A program made the position numbers and the translations under genes. A stretch of DNA of 64,000 nt from Macrotis lagotis (Eukaryota; Chordata; Mammalia; Peramelemorphia; Peramelidae), in NCBI RefSeq assembly GCF_037893015.1, contig NC_133660.1, positions 168,022,363 through 168,086,362 on the forward strand. The letters run 5' to 3'. Under the pieces are notes generated by a model that saw only the letters and a list, made by a program, of their open reading frames with translations, was not told the DNA's origin and searched no databases. Numbering within the stretch: the first letter of the stretch is position 1; every line of letters begins with the position of its first letter. Positions 11,250 to 23,014 of the stretch are shown piece by piece.

Positions 11250-12720
11250 CTGGTTGATTCTTGTCTTTACTTATGGAAGAAGACCAAAATGACATCACTA
11301 TGTTTGACACAGATGTCTGATCAGAACAATATAAACTCAGAATTCTCTACCACATGTCGGGCACAAATAGTCCATATGGGTATTCTAAACTTACTCATGT
11401 CATGTTTCCTTTGAGCTACTTAAATTTCTGCCCTTCTCATAGAGTGCAGCACTCTCACTGATGAGGGCATGCCATGTTGGACAGCCCTGTGCCAATGTTG
11501 CCCATGATGTACAATCAGTTCTAAAGTTCTTCAATGAGACCTTCAGAGTGTCTCAGTATCAATTCTTCTGACTCCCTTATGCGTGCTTGCCCTATGTGTT
11601 TGCCATAAAATAGTGTTTTTGGCAAGTGTATGTCTGGTGTTCCAACAATGTGTCCAGCCCATTTTAGTTGCTCTTTCTTTAGTAATGTTGGAATGCTAGG
11701 AAGTTTAGTTCAAGAAGGAACCTTAGTGTTTCATATCTTCTCTTGCCAGGTGATCTTCAGAATTTTCTTAAGACAATTTAAATGGAAGTGATTCAATTTC
11801 CTAACATGGCACTGATAGACTGCGCAGATTTCACAGGCATATAGCAATGAGGTCAGCACAATAGTTCTGTAGACCTTCAGTTTAGTAGTCAGTCTAATAC
11901 TTCTCCTCTCCTTTTGGAGTTTCCCAAATACTGGCAATGTGCATGTCAACCTCATTGTCAAGTGTACCTCCTCGGAAAGGACACTGCCAAGATAGTGAAC
12001 TTATCCTCAGTACTCAAAACTTCTTCATTTATTGTAATCAATAGTTTCACCTATGGAGGATGTGGTGCTGGTTGATGGAGCACTTGTGTTTTCTTGGTGT
12101 TAATTGTTAGATCAAAATGAGCAGAGAATCAATCCATACTTTGTTTCATCTTAGCTTCAGAGGTTGCATTGAGTGCACAATCATCTGCAAATGGAAGATT
12201 ATGCTCCAACCCTCCCTTCACTTTGCTCTGGGCTTGAAGCCTTTTCAAGTTGAAGAATTTGCCTTCAATGAGTTTGAAAACATGGCTTAAAATATCATCA
12301 TAAAAAGTATGGGAGCAAGGACACATCCTTGTTTCACTCCATTGGTGACTGGAAATCTCGAGAAGATTGTCCACTATCCAGAACCCAGGCAAGCACGCCG
12401 CATGAAATTGATGCATAATACTGATGAAATTTTCCAGGCAACCAAATTTTAACATAATTTTCCATAAGCCCTCATGGATGATGTCACCAAAGGCCTTGGT
12501 CACATCTAAAAATGTTGTATACAGACTTTTGTTCTGTTCCTGACATTTTTCCTTGAGTTGTTGGGAAGCAAACACCATATTGACACATACCTCTATCCTT
12601 TCTGAAGTCACATTGACTCTCAGGAAGGTGGACCATCTTCTAGGTGAAGGATTAACCTATTGAGAAGTACTCTGGCAAGAATTTGGCCAACAGTGGCAAA
12701 AAGAAAAATAACCCTGTGAT
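11250..12720 (-). mobile_element. Antisense non-LTR retrotransposon relic with RT remnants
   Basis: Minus-strand LINE. The frame 12611-12129 shows RT blocks: QQLKEKCQEQNKSLYTTFLDVTKAF (palm block), then LPFADDCALNA, which carries the FADD catalytic motif. The frame 11961-11731 shows TKLKVYRTIVLTSLLYACE and LKKILKITWQ, the C-terminal 'LLY-CE' region of RTE/jockey-like LINEs. Frames are broken between these blocks. It is not L1, and the clade (RTE versus another) is not settled. Confidence 0.8.
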
Positions 12721-12729
12721 TGTCACACT

Positions 12730-13740
12730 ACAATCTATTACCCTTTACCTTTAATTAAGTCAATCAAGTGAAGGAGGGTAGGAGCATATTTGTATGCACC
12801 ATGGAATTAACTAACAGACAGGGAGAAATAGAAGATTAGTGAGAAAGGAGGTGTTAGTGAGGCAGTCTATTGTCTCTCAAAGACTTGATCAATTCAGTTC
12901 ATTAGAAATGTATTAAGTACTTGCCCTGTAGTATGACAAAATGAACATAGACTATCAACAAAAGGATCAAAAAATTTTCAAGACTTTTGAAAAATAAACT
13001 TGTCCTATTCTTATAAAATTATCATCTCTCTTGGGCTATAAAATCTTGTATCACAATTATGAAAAATTATATATTCAATCAATTCAATTAATTCAAGGGA
13101 CATTACTATACTATGTAAAATTTTTATTAACCATCATTACTTACCTCATTCCCCCTATTTCTTTTAGGGAAATATGTATAGATTTGTGTTTTAATCATAC
13201 ATATATATATATATATATATATTTAATATACATAAATGTGGAGACTAGACATGTAAATCATTCTCCATGGTTGGACTGTATTTTCTTTGAAAATTCTGTT
13301 TGCATATAGATTTGAATCATGCATTGTCCTCACATCAAATATTTGGATTTTACTTCCAAATTTCCTTAGACTTAAAAGTCTTAAAAAAAAGAGTTGATTT
13401 TATCTTTATTCACACTAACTTTATACAGAATATAACATTGTGCTTCATGATACCAGACAGATTGTATAAGGGCTTTAAAGATAGGGACATTTTAATCTTT
13501 TTGGATTAAATAAAAGACAAGCGGTACAAACAATATCATTAATTGGGATTGGTTACAAACCTAAATAATATATGGTGAGATAATACCCCTCCCACTCCCA
13601 CTAAGGAGACAAGGCATCTGTAGATATCAGAAAGCACTGGAGGGCTAATCATTTCCAGGGAGGTTGCAAAGGGATAAATTTTGCACTCTGACATTATGAG
13701 ATTCTAAAATTGGAACAGGAAAGGCCAATGAGTTGTATTT
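12730..13740. other. Anonymous DNA
   Basis: No family recognised, apart from the TA run at 13198 and a 'tattaagtacttgccctgtagtatg' fragment near 12912 that resembles an L2/MIR 3' end. Confidence 0.5.
13198..13222. repeat. Short (TA)n tract
   Basis: Perfect TA run in otherwise anonymous DNA. Confidence 0.9.
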
Positions 13741-13746
13741 TCTTTC

Positions 13747-14003
13747 TTTGTTGTTGTTGTTTAGTTGTTTCAGTTGTGTCTGACTCTTCTTGACCCCATT
13801 TGGGATTTTCTTGGTAAAGATACTGGAATGGTTTGACATTTCTTTCTCCAGTTCATTTTACAGATGATGAACCTGAGGGCAATAGGGTTAAGTGACTTGC
13901 CCAGGGCCAATCAACTAGTCTTAGACCATGTTTGAATTCAGGAAGATGAACCCTTCTGATTGCAGACCCAGCGCTCTATCCATTGCTTCACCTGGCGGCC
14001 CAG
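13747..14003 (-). mobile_element. MAR1-type SINE
   Basis: Antisense: 'ttgttgttgttgtttagttg', 'gtgtctgactcttcttgaccccatttgggattttcttgg', 'ttttacagatgatgaacctgaggg', ending 'tctatccattgcttcacctggcggccc'. Confidence 0.92.
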
Positions 14004-14004
14004 C

Positions 14005-15595
14005 AAAGTACAAATCCCATCTCACTAAACACTGAGGAAGAAAACTGTTCAAGTGGAGACATAGCACAGATCAACAGAAAAATTCCAATCCCTTTGAAGA
14101 TTATGTAGGTCACATTTCCATGGATGTACCATAGTTACAAATGTTTTCTTCACATCTGCTTCATGAGGAATGATATTGAAAGTGTCATCCTACTCCTCTA
14201 CTGCCCTTTTAAGTGATTTTCTTTCAGATGCCAAGTCATTATGTGGTAAAGCTAGGACTCATATGCAAATCTCTCAAATCCAAGTTGAAAACATCTTCCA
14301 TGACACGATGATGCCTCTCTATCTAGTTTCTTTGTTCATTGGCACAGTGTCACTACATTTATCAAGCTCACATCTTTAGGTTAAGAAGAGGGAGAGCTTG
14401 AAATGTTCTTCCTTCAATAATCCCAAAGGATGTAAATCTCATAAAATTTACAATAGACTGATTTCCCAAATAATGCATTAGTATAATTTTTTTTTTATCT
14501 CCAAGAAGTACTAATGCCATCATGGGGAATGTGTACAATGAAAACAAAATGCTTCCAAACCAATTCAGGGGCTGATTTAGAGCATAATCAAGTTTACCCA
14601 AAAATAACGAAATGGAGCTGATATAAAAAGGAGATGGATGGTCTGATTTTGAATTTGTGAATTGAGTATTCAATGAATTTTAAGCTAATATATTATTCAT
14701 TAATGAAGTTTTAAAATTATTTGAGGCTGGCCATGACATTAGGCTATAATTTGAGCTATTAGATAAAAGTTTGATTTGGGAGGGTGAGGTCCTATTCAGT
14801 CTCTACATTTACCTTACAGCCCAGTCATCTAGCTGGTGTTAACTTTATAGATAAAAATTTTTGCAGATTCAGACCTCTTGAACAATCAGGCCAACTATAT
14901 TGTTAATAACTGTATGGTTCTATTAAAAAAGAAAATTCCAGTAAAAAATTAGACTATTTTGACTAAATTAACAGGAAGATACAAGCAGATGCACATTTTA
15001 ATTTCTTTTTAGTCCCCATTTCATTAATTGATATTGCACAGGATTTTCAGAATATAATAATAATCTAATAAATGATTGTAGAAAGGAAAAGAGTGGATTC
15101 ATAGAATCTGAGTTCAAACTCTTCCTGGCAGGAATTTTTGCATAAATACTTTGTGGATGAAAAATAAACCAATAAAGGAGGAAAAAAGGCACAGACTGGG
15201 AGGTGGGAGAAGTAGGCCAATGGTGACAATTTTAGTATTGGAGGGTGGGATAGTGATCAACAGTGCCAAAGTGGTGCAAAAAGAGAGATAGTCTCATCTT
15301 TCTTTTTTAGTTAAAGGATTGTTCCTGGAGAAAAAAAAAATCCTAATAAAATGCAAATATGTTACCTAGGGGAGATTGACTATTAATCCATTGTCACACA
15401 TTATAATCTGTCCCTTGAATTCTTTACCTGGGAAAGGGACCAGGCTTGTCAATTTGGGTAGGTGGAGTAGAGCATGGAAGTTCTAATATCTGGCAAGAGT
15501 GAGTTAAAAGTTTAAAGGTTAGGTAAATGAGCAGGGGTTAAAGGGACAATGGGAAGACTGAGAAAACTGTTTTCTTAGAATCTTCAATGTGGAGC
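14005..15595. other. Anonymous DNA
   Basis: No recognised repeat or gene. The frames at 14170-14379 and 14368-14673 show no family motif. Confidence 0.55.
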
Positions 15596-15857
15596 ATCAA
15601 AGTAAATTCATTCACACAAATGCCTAATTGATGTTCTTAAAAGCATAAGTCTGACCATATCACTTCTCTCCTCAAAAGTTTCTGTGGCTCTCTATTGACC
15701 TTTGAATAAAATATAAATGATTCTGGTTCTTAAAAGCACTTTACAATCTGTTTCCAACCTCTCTTTCCAGGTTGATTGGAAATCACTGCCCTTTGTGTAT
15801 ACTGACCTATTTTTTCTTCTTTGTGCATAATAACATTTCCTGTGTCTGAAATTCTGT

Positions 15858-16015
15858 GTGTGTGTTTTTTTTTTAGGTTTTTGCAAGGCAAGCAGGGTTA
15901 AGTGGCTTGCCCAAGGCCACACAGCTAGGTAATTATTAAGTGTCTGAGAGCAGATTTGAACCCAGGTACTCCTGACTCCAGGGCTGGTGCTTTATCCACT
16001 ATGCCACCTAGCCGC
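15858..16015 (-). mobile_element. CORE-SINE in L2
   Basis: Antisense SINE with an exact 12-bp TSD ctgaaattctgt (15846-15857 and 16016-16027). Confidence 0.95.
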
Positions 16016-16221
16016 CTGAAATTCTGTCTTTAATTCTGTCTCTTGGAATTCCAATCTTTCTTTTAGGTTCAGCTTTAGGTGCTCCCTACCTACAAGAGGC
16101 CTTTTCTAATTTTCCCCAGTTTTGTTTTCTCCTTACCTTTATTTTTTTTACATTTATTTGTATTTTTTTCAATTACTTATCTGGATGCATATTGTTTCCT
16201 CCCAATAAAATGCAAGCTCCT

Positions 16222-16369
16222 AGGGGCAGCTAGGTGATGTAGTGGATAGAACACCACCCTGGAGTCAGGAGAACCTGAGTTCAAATCTGACCTCAGACAT
16301 TTAGTAATTGCCTAATGGTATGACTTTGGGCAAGTCATTTAACCCCATTGCCATAAATAAAAAAAAATT
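16222..16369 (+). mobile_element. CORE-SINE in L2
   Basis: Sense SINE flanked by aaatgcaagctcct / aaatgtaagctcct (16208-16221 and 16370-16383, one mismatch). Confidence 0.95.
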
Positions 16370-16914
16370 AAATGTAAGCTCCTTGATGACAGGAAATATT
16401 TTATTTCTCCCCCCTCCCCCTAATATATTGCTGGTACCTAGTACAATAGCTGATATACTATCAGCAACAATTGGCACAAAGTTTTAGGGGTCCTTGGAGT
16501 GGCAGTAGCTCACAGATCACCAGTCCTGCTTCCAGCCCAGTCCTCCCAGCCCTCATCTGGAGAAGCAACTCCTTTGGAGCAGGGACCTCCCTACCATCTA
16601 CCACACACAGGATAAATGCCTAACTCTAGCTGATACAGGGTAGCCATTGAAGGTAAGGCAAGAGGTATCAAGTCAAGGGAAAGTCAAATTACCCCCTTCC
16701 ATCCCTCCTTTGATCTGAAGGAGTTAGCCCAGGATCCTGACCTAAGAACCATTGAGACCTTCAGCCCTTTTCCTGGACAGAAAACTTTACATGGCATTGG
16801 AGCCAGGAAATGGCCATTGTAAGTCCTACGGCCACAGCTATTCAGATTCTAGAATGAATGGTTTTGTCATCAAAGTCCTTGGCATGGTCACGTCATTTAA
16901 TGTTTAATATTAAA

Positions 16915-17035
16915 TTGTGAGGAGGAGGAGGAGAGAAAGGGAGAGGCAGAGATAGAGACAGAGAAAGATCTAGGGGAGGAGGAGAGGAGGAGCGAAGCAG
17001 AGGAGAGGAAAGTAGAGAGAAATTGTGTTTATCTC
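16915..17035. repeat. GGA-rich polypurine tract
   Basis: gaggaggaggaggag followed by GAGA and GGAGGAG blocks, almost purine-only on the plus strand. Confidence 0.9.
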
Positions 17036-17599
17036 TCTGACAAGGAAGGACTGACCCTTACAGAGTTACCTCATAACTGAGCATGTTGGAAGAAAAGCCC
17101 ACAACAGAACTAGGTGAGAATTCATTCTGGCAGAATAGTGCATTGACTAGCATAGTTCTTTTCTATATATTTATGTTTGTTTACATTGTATGTGTTCCTA
17201 AGCTGTCTCATTTATTGGGTTCCACTGTAAGATTTAAAAAAAAATTCATAGGCAAATTCATATAAAAGAAGCTGGGAAATGCTGACCCTATACCATATTT
17301 TTAATGACAATTATGTACTTGAAAAGAAAATCTTTCCTGGTTTCTATATCACTGACAACATGAGAATTTCTTACTCAAAGTGTTATATTAAAATGTAATT
17401 GGTCAATATTTAATAAAATAAAACTACATAAAAACTTAAGATGAAAATTTAAAACAGTGAAAATGCCACCTGCAGAAATTCTTGCGTGAGCTTTAATGGT
17501 CCTTTTTCTCTTTTATTTTGACAGAACTACTCTAGCCAATTCTAAAGCTATAAGTTATAGAGAAAATACCTACTTGAATTGGTAGTAATTATATCTTTC

Positions 17600-17790
17600 A
17601 CTGATACAGCACTTTATAGTTTGCAAAGTGTTTTGTACATGGATTCCCTCATAACAAACTTTTGAGATGGATGTTATTATTAACTTTATCTTACAAATGG
17701 AGAAACTGAGGCTGAGAAAGGTTTAGTCATTTGCCCAGAGTGCTACTGCTGGCTAAGTTGTTGAGGCAGAAGTTTAACTCTTTGTCCAAC
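17600..17790 (-). mobile_element. MIR-type SINE, antisense
   Basis: 'agcactttatagtttgcaaagtgttttgtacat', 'ttacaaatggagaaactgaggctgagaaagg', 'catttgcccagagtgctac'. Confidence 0.8.
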
Positions 17791-17916
17791 ATCATCTACA
17801 TATATGACATTCAGATGACTGCCCAGGAACCTCACTCAGAAATTCTCTATACAGAGATATTATACACTCAGCTACAACATTCTTGAAAGCAGCCTAAACC
17901 AGATTAAAGTGTAATT

Positions 17917-18052
17917 AGCACCAGCCTTGGAGTCAGGAGTATCTGGGTTCAAATCCAGTCTCAGACACTTAATAATTACCTAGCTGAGTGGCCTTGGGCA
18001 AGCCACTTAACCCCATTTGCTTTGCAAAAAAACCAAACAAAAAACCTAAAAA
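17917..18052 (+). mobile_element. 5'-truncated CORE-SINE
   Basis: Starts at 'agcaccagccttggagtcagg', lacking the tRNA A-box head. Exact 11-bp TSD aaagtgtaatt (17906-17916 and 18053-18063). Confidence 0.93.
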
Positions 18053-18064
18053 AAAGTGTAATTG

Positions 18065-19370
18065 GGAAATATTTACCCAAATACATAATATACAGTAGAA
18101 TATAGATAATGTTAATATGTGATTTTCTAAGTCAATATACAGCTGGCAGGAATCCTTATGTAATATGTAATGGTCCCTTTCTATTGGAATTTGATACCAT
18201 AACATGTCCAGTTCCTTTTCTGTTCTGGACATGTGGTTTGAGTATTGGAAATAGTAGTAGTAGGAAAGAAGAGGGAGAGAGAAGGAAGACTGGCATTGTT
18301 CTGTTATAAAGAAGTTACTCAGCTACCAATCTCCTGAATCTCCAGGAAAAGCTCCAGCCCAACTGATGATAATTTCATCTTTTTAGAATTAATACTATAG
18401 TATTAGTAAAGATTTCCTTCAGCCCTCTAAAATGTGAAAGAGCACACTCTCATAATAGATATAGTGTTCATGGCAAAATATGTCATCAACTAACTGGGAG
18501 GGAGACCAGTGTGTCTAGATAATACCCTCCCTCACCTTTCTCCCACAGCACTCCCTAGTGTGCCTGTTTCAGGATGGACAAAGTCTTATTGAAAGAATGT
18601 GTCTGCAGTCTCTATAATAACTTCATTGCCATTTTAATAGGTCCAGTATTTTCACCTTAATCTCTTTCCTACAAAAATATATCTTGTTTTATATGTTCAC
18701 AAGCTGACACATCATCCTGAAAGACTATTTATTTTCTCTATCTTCTACACACAAAGGCTGAGATTATTCTTGCAACAGTAATCAAGATCTTCTGTCTTTG
18801 AGTTGCAAAGAAAATGCATTCAACTGTACTTGAAAGAGAAAATTGAAATCCTCCTACAGATGATAGAGCACATTCTCCTTCTCTTTCAATTCTGTCTGCT
18901 CACATTGCCTGAACTGCATTAATGTGAGCAAAGGTTGCCCACTGCCTGCCACTGGCAGAAAGTATAATATTCAATTGCCTGAAACTATGCATTTGGCTTG
19001 TCGAGGTTGACTCCCATTATAGAACCTTGTGCTAGATTTCATTGTTCTTCGTGCATTGGTATTGCAAAATAAACCGGGAAATGATCCCTCAAGGGAAGAA
19101 AAATTTTTACTTACTTTGATGGTTGAAATATTTTAAAAGTCACAGAGAAAGTTGTCTGTACTTTTCAGTTAGTCAATGGCATTCTAAATGCCTATTGTAT
19201 GCTAGGCAACAAGGAAACCATTAGAAAAATGAATAATTCTTACCCTCAAGAAAATTACTTTATAATTGTGTAAAAAAAATCACAGGTAAATGAAGATATA
19301 TGCATATGTAAATAGAAAATAAGTATATAAGTATGCATAGTTCTAGGTTTATTATTAACTTTCTAGAAGT
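18065..19370. other. Unique-looking interval, possible conserved non-coding DNA
   Basis: No repeat recognised. 18860-19090 has balanced composition and NFI-like half-sites (tgcctgccactggcag at 18944-18959). Conservation not tested. Confidence 0.3.
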
Positions 19371-19373
19371 TTT

Positions 19374-19805
19374 AAAAGGCAACCAAGTAGTACAGTGAAT
19401 AGAGTGCTAGGTCTGGAGTGAGGAAAATAGTTTCCTCAGTTCAAATCTGGCCTCAGACATTTACTATCTGTGTGACCCTCAACAAATCATTTAGCCCTAT
19501 TTTCCTCAGTTTCCTTATCTTTAAAAATGAGCTGGGGGCGGCTAGGTGGTGCAGTGGATAAAGCACAGGCCCCGGAATCAGGAGTACCTGGGTTCAAATC
19601 AGGTCTCAGACATTTAATAATTACCTAGCTGTGTGGCCTTGGGCAAGCCACTTAATCCCATTTGCCTTGCAAAAAACCTAAAAAAAAAAAACCCCAAAAA
19701 ATGAGCTGGAGAAGGAAGTGAAAAACCATTCTAGTGTTTTTGCAAAGAAAACCCCAAATTGAATTACAGAGTCAGGCACAACTGAAATGACTGAACAACA
19801 ACAAA
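19374..19805 (+). mobile_element. MAR1-type SINE interrupted by a younger SINE
   Basis: 'ggcaaccaagtagtacagtg...' to 'ccctattttcctcagtttccttatc', then after the insertion 'gagaaggaagtgaaaaaccattc...aaaccccaaattgaattacagagtcaggcacaactg' and the ACAACAACAA tail. Confidence 0.9.
19536..19696 (+). mobile_element. CORE-SINE nested in MAR1
   Basis: Full-length copy with an exact 13-bp TSD aaaaatgagctgg (19523-19535 and 19697-19709). Confidence 0.96.
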
Positions 19806-19912
19806 AGCAGTTTTAAGAAATAAGTCAAAACATATACAATAATTAAAATTAATTTGAATTAATTTTGCATTTACTAAATATGATTCTTAAAATTGCCTCT
19901 GGTCTAATTATG

Positions 19913-19913
19913 C

Positions 19914-19948
<35 letters not shown>

Positions 19949-19949
19949 T
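19913..19949. repeat. (TA)n(CA)n microsatellite
   Basis: catatatatatatatatata then cacacacacacaca. Confidence 0.95.
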
Positions 19950-20269
19950 ATCTACATGTATTTAAATATACAGAAATTGAGTTGAATTCAATAAATATTA
20001 AGTGCTTATTCTACTATATATCTGTGTTAGGGATTAGGGAGAAAAGACGAACAATGCAGATTCTTTCCAAAAAATACTTATTATTTAATATTTTTATCTT
20101 TCCCAACTCTTCTTCCTTCCTGCACTTCAGATGCACAGTGCCTACATGTTCTTTTCCTCTTTCCCCTTTAAAGTCAATTTCAGAAACTTTAACTGGAGCT
20201 TAGATTTTAGACTTCAGTTTAAAAAAGGATTTCATAAATACAAGATAAGGGAAAGCATGGGCAGATACT

Positions 20270-20520
20270 TGGTCTGAAAGTTATTTATTGATCTCTGTGG
20301 ACTGAAAGCTCAATATGAATTAGCAGAGTGATGTGGTAGTCAAAAAATAAAATAAAAATAGTTAATAGATCTTGATCTGCAGCAAGAGACAAAGATCCCA
20401 GGGTGGTTAAAATTGGGTATGACTATACTCTGCTCTAGTCAGACCACATTTGGAATAATAACTTTAGCTGGGTACCACAGTTTAGGATATGATAAGCTCA
20501 AGAGAGAATCCAGCAAGGAA
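20270..20520 (+). mobile_element. CR1/L3 LINE fragment
   Basis: 'gctcaatatgaattagcagagtgatgtggtagtcaaaa' then 'ctctgctctagtcagaccacatttgga', typical of the CR1/L3 C-terminal coding region. Confidence 0.6.
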
Positions 20521-20554
20521 AGAATCATATATTTAAAGTGGCTTTTAGAGTCAG

Positions 20555-20700
20555 ATATCATCTGCCCAATGCTGTCCTCCTCCAGATAACAAAACTAAAT
20601 TCTAGGTAGATAAAGTTACTTACCCATGATCATATGATTAATAATGATAAAACCAAGATTTTGAAACAGAACAGAACTAAATATTCTGTTCTTTCCTCTT
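20555..20700 (-). mobile_element. Degenerate MIR, antisense
   Basis: 'gataacaaaactaaattctaggtagataaagttacttacccatgatcatatgatta'. Confidence 0.45.
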
Positions 20701-21084
20701 TATATTACTGATTCACATTTAAATTTAACTTTCTGACAAGCTTCTTGAATGATAATAGGTACTGAAGGAGAGAGATACCAGAGTTGTGCTGTAAATGTTT
20801 AACAACTTTTTTTCCAAAAAAGACAAGACCTATTTTAAAATTTAATTTTCAGTATTAACATTTTCTCTAAAACCTTCTTAAGTCCAAACAATCAATAAAG
20901 CAATAGATCAACCCTGATTTATAGAATTAGCTGATTTTTGAAGTATAAATGCTCATCCTGAAAATTTAACAATCTACTCTTGTGAGTTAGCATGAGCTGG
21001 CTCTAACATACCCTTGAAGATAACATTTTAAAATTTCAGCTAGAAATGATCTCCCTTCAAATGTCTCTTTTTAATGAGAAACAT

Positions 21085-21225
21085 GTGTTTTCCAGAGTTG
21101 AAAAACTTGCCCAAGGTCATATATCTATCTAGTTGGCAGCAAAGCTAGCATGAGAACTCAGGTCTCTTGATTTGAGATCTCCTATTTTTTCCACTATATC
21201 ACATTGAGATGGCAGTCTAAAGAGG
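21085..21225 (-). mobile_element. MIR-type SINE, antisense
   Basis: 'aacttgcccaaggtcatatatct', 'gagaactcaggtctcttgattt', 'tccactatatcacattgag'. Confidence 0.65.
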
Positions 21226-21674
21226 GATGGAAGGGTACCATTAAGTGTACTGCCTCTTTCCTTAGACAAAGGAAGGCACTTGCTATGTAAGAAAAATGGC
21301 AGGGAGCCAAGAAATGCCATTATTCAAAAAAGGCTTTTCTTTTGTAAACGTATGCATTTGTGCTTCTGTTTTGGCATCAGTTCTTTGAAATGGTAACTTC
21401 CTCCAACTCAGAAAACCTTGGATCTATAATAGTCACAGTAAGTTATGGAAATAAACATAATGGTAATGCATTGGAAGATGGAGAGAATGATCATACATGC
21501 CACAAGCTGATCTGAGAGCTGTCATTTCATATTAAAAATATCAGTAACAAAGAATGACATTAATAAAACATTTTAATTTTTTCTCCCTTGTAATTAACTT
21601 TTGACCATTGGTATCATTAATAATAAAAGAACCAGAGGAAAGCTTTCAGTACTTTGTATAAATTTTCTATAGAA

Positions 21675-21895
21675 TATTTCATGGTACAATGGAAAGTTTT
21701 ATTGTACTTAAGAGTCAGAGAACCTGAGTTTGAATCCTTGCTCTGACATTTAACTACTTATATAATCTTAGGCAAATTACTGCTTGCCAAGTTTCCTTCA
21801 TTTGATAAAAAAATAAAATAAAATAAAGTAGAAATAATGATCAAGTTGGAGTGAATGGTCCAAGGGTCTCTCCAGCCTAAAACCATGATTCCATT
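21675..21895 (+). mobile_element. MIR-type SINE
   Basis: 'agagtcagagaacctgagtttgaatccttgctctgacatttaac', 'tcttaggcaaattactgc', and 'tctccagcctaaaaccatgattcc'. An AAATA-rich slip lies in the middle. Confidence 0.7.
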
Positions 21896-21974
21896 AAAAG
21901 CATGATCAATAGTTGTACAAGATGAAAATAAACAAACAAAAACATGTGTGTAGGGTGGAGTGGGGGGTTAGTAC

Positions 21975-22270
21975 TGGACTGTACATTACTGTTTGGAATG
22001 GTAATACTCATGAAATTATGACTTCAACAAGATATTAAAGTAAAGTAACTGATCTTACACTTACAGTGAATTCAGAGAAGGGTATTTAGTAAGGTGAGTG
22101 TTGATAAAAACAGGTCATAAGAAAACTGACTGAAAGAATGAGTGTTCTCAGGTTAAAAAGAAATAATTTAGGAGGTATATATCTTTAAGTATATAAATAA
22201 CTATTTAGTTAGAAGAAGTAGTAGAGGAATTAGGTTTATTTTGCCTGAGGGCAAAACTAGGACCCCCCCC
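21975..22270 (+). mobile_element. CR1/L3 LINE fragment
   Basis: 'aggttaaaaagaaataatttagg' and 'aggtttattttgcctgagggcaaaactaggacc' match the segment just upstream of the CR1/L3 3' end. It probably belongs to the same insertion as 20270 and 22850. Confidence 0.5.
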
Positions 22271-22324
22271 CTTTAGCAGATTAGGAAAATTTTAGTTTTT
22301 GGAAACTAGAAAATCTGTTTTAAA

Positions 22325-22445
22325 TCTCACCCTTGTTAGTGTACTACCTGTATGGTCTTGATCAGGTCATTTAACCTTCTTAGGACTTCATTTTTCTTTA
22401 GTAAAATGATTGAATTGAATGAGATATCCTTTGTCTCTCCAGCTA
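22325..22445 (+). mobile_element. MIR-type SINE
   Basis: 'tgatcaggtcatttaaccttcttaggacttcatttttctttagtaaaatg'. It runs up to the pyrimidine tract. Confidence 0.6.
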
Positions 22446-22489
22446 TATATTTAAAGTACAACATATAATAGTTGCTTAATAGATGCTTT

Positions 22490-22752
22490 TTTTTCATTTC
22501 TTTCTTCTTCCTTCCCCCTCTCTCTCTCCCCTTCCCTTTCCTTTTTCTTTCCTCCCTCCTTTGCTTCCTCTCTTCCTCCCTTGAATCATTCCTTTTTTTC
22601 CTTTGTTCCTCTTGTCCTTCCTTCCTTCCTTCCTTCCTTCCTTCCTTCCTTCCTTCCTTCCTTCCTTCTGTTCTCTCTTCTCCTTCTTTCTCTCCCATCT
22701 CTTCCTTTCCTTTCCTTTTTTTTTTCTTTTTCTTCTCTTCTTCTCCCCCTGC
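22490..22752. repeat. Long pyrimidine tract with (CCTT)n core
   Basis: About 260 bp, almost all C and T on the plus strand. A perfect CCTT array runs from 22616 to 22668. The PSFLPSFLPS and KEGRKEGR frames read here on both strands are artefacts. Confidence 0.95.
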
Positions 22753-22849
22753 CCCAGAAAAACAACCCTTCATAAAGGTAGAAGTTAGTGGGAGGCAGAT
22801 TTGGTTTCAATAAACAAGAGACTTCCCTAACCCATGGAATGGTCTGTTT

Positions 22850-23012
22850 CTTATGGAAATGGCATGTGTGTCACCAGGTGGGAGGGGAGTTACTCATACT
22901 GAACTGAAAGACCACTTGTCAGGGATATTGTAGAGGGACTTCTTTCTTGTAGGAGTGGATCGAATGACCTCTAATGTCTCTTCCAGTTCCAAAATTCTAT
23001 GACTTCAACTCT
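22850..23012 (+). mobile_element. CR1/L3 LINE 3' end
   Basis: 'agaccacttgtcagggatattgtagagggacttc...atgacctctaatgtctcttccagttccaaaattctatga' is a clear L3-type 3' end. Confidence 0.7.
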
Positions 23013-23014
23013 TC

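Larger units (their letters stand above)
15600..16480 (+). mobile_element. L2 LINE 3' end, split by two SINEs
   Basis: 'aagcataagtctgaccatatcacttctctcctcaaaagtttctgtggctctctattg' is a canonical L2 3' coding motif. 'ttaggttcagctttaggtgctccctacctacaagaggcc' and 'aatgtaagctccttgatgacagg...acctagtacaatagctg' follow. SINEs at 15858 and 16222 interrupt it. Confidence 0.85.

Noticed and set aside
12129..12611. Functional reverse transcriptase gene
   Set aside because: RT motifs are real, but the frame covers only part of the domain, has lost catalytic context and is broken on both sides.
22336..22813. Overlapping 145- and 113-codon frames (KEGRKEGR / PSFLPSFLP)
   Set aside because: Translations of the CCTT/pyrimidine tract on both strands.
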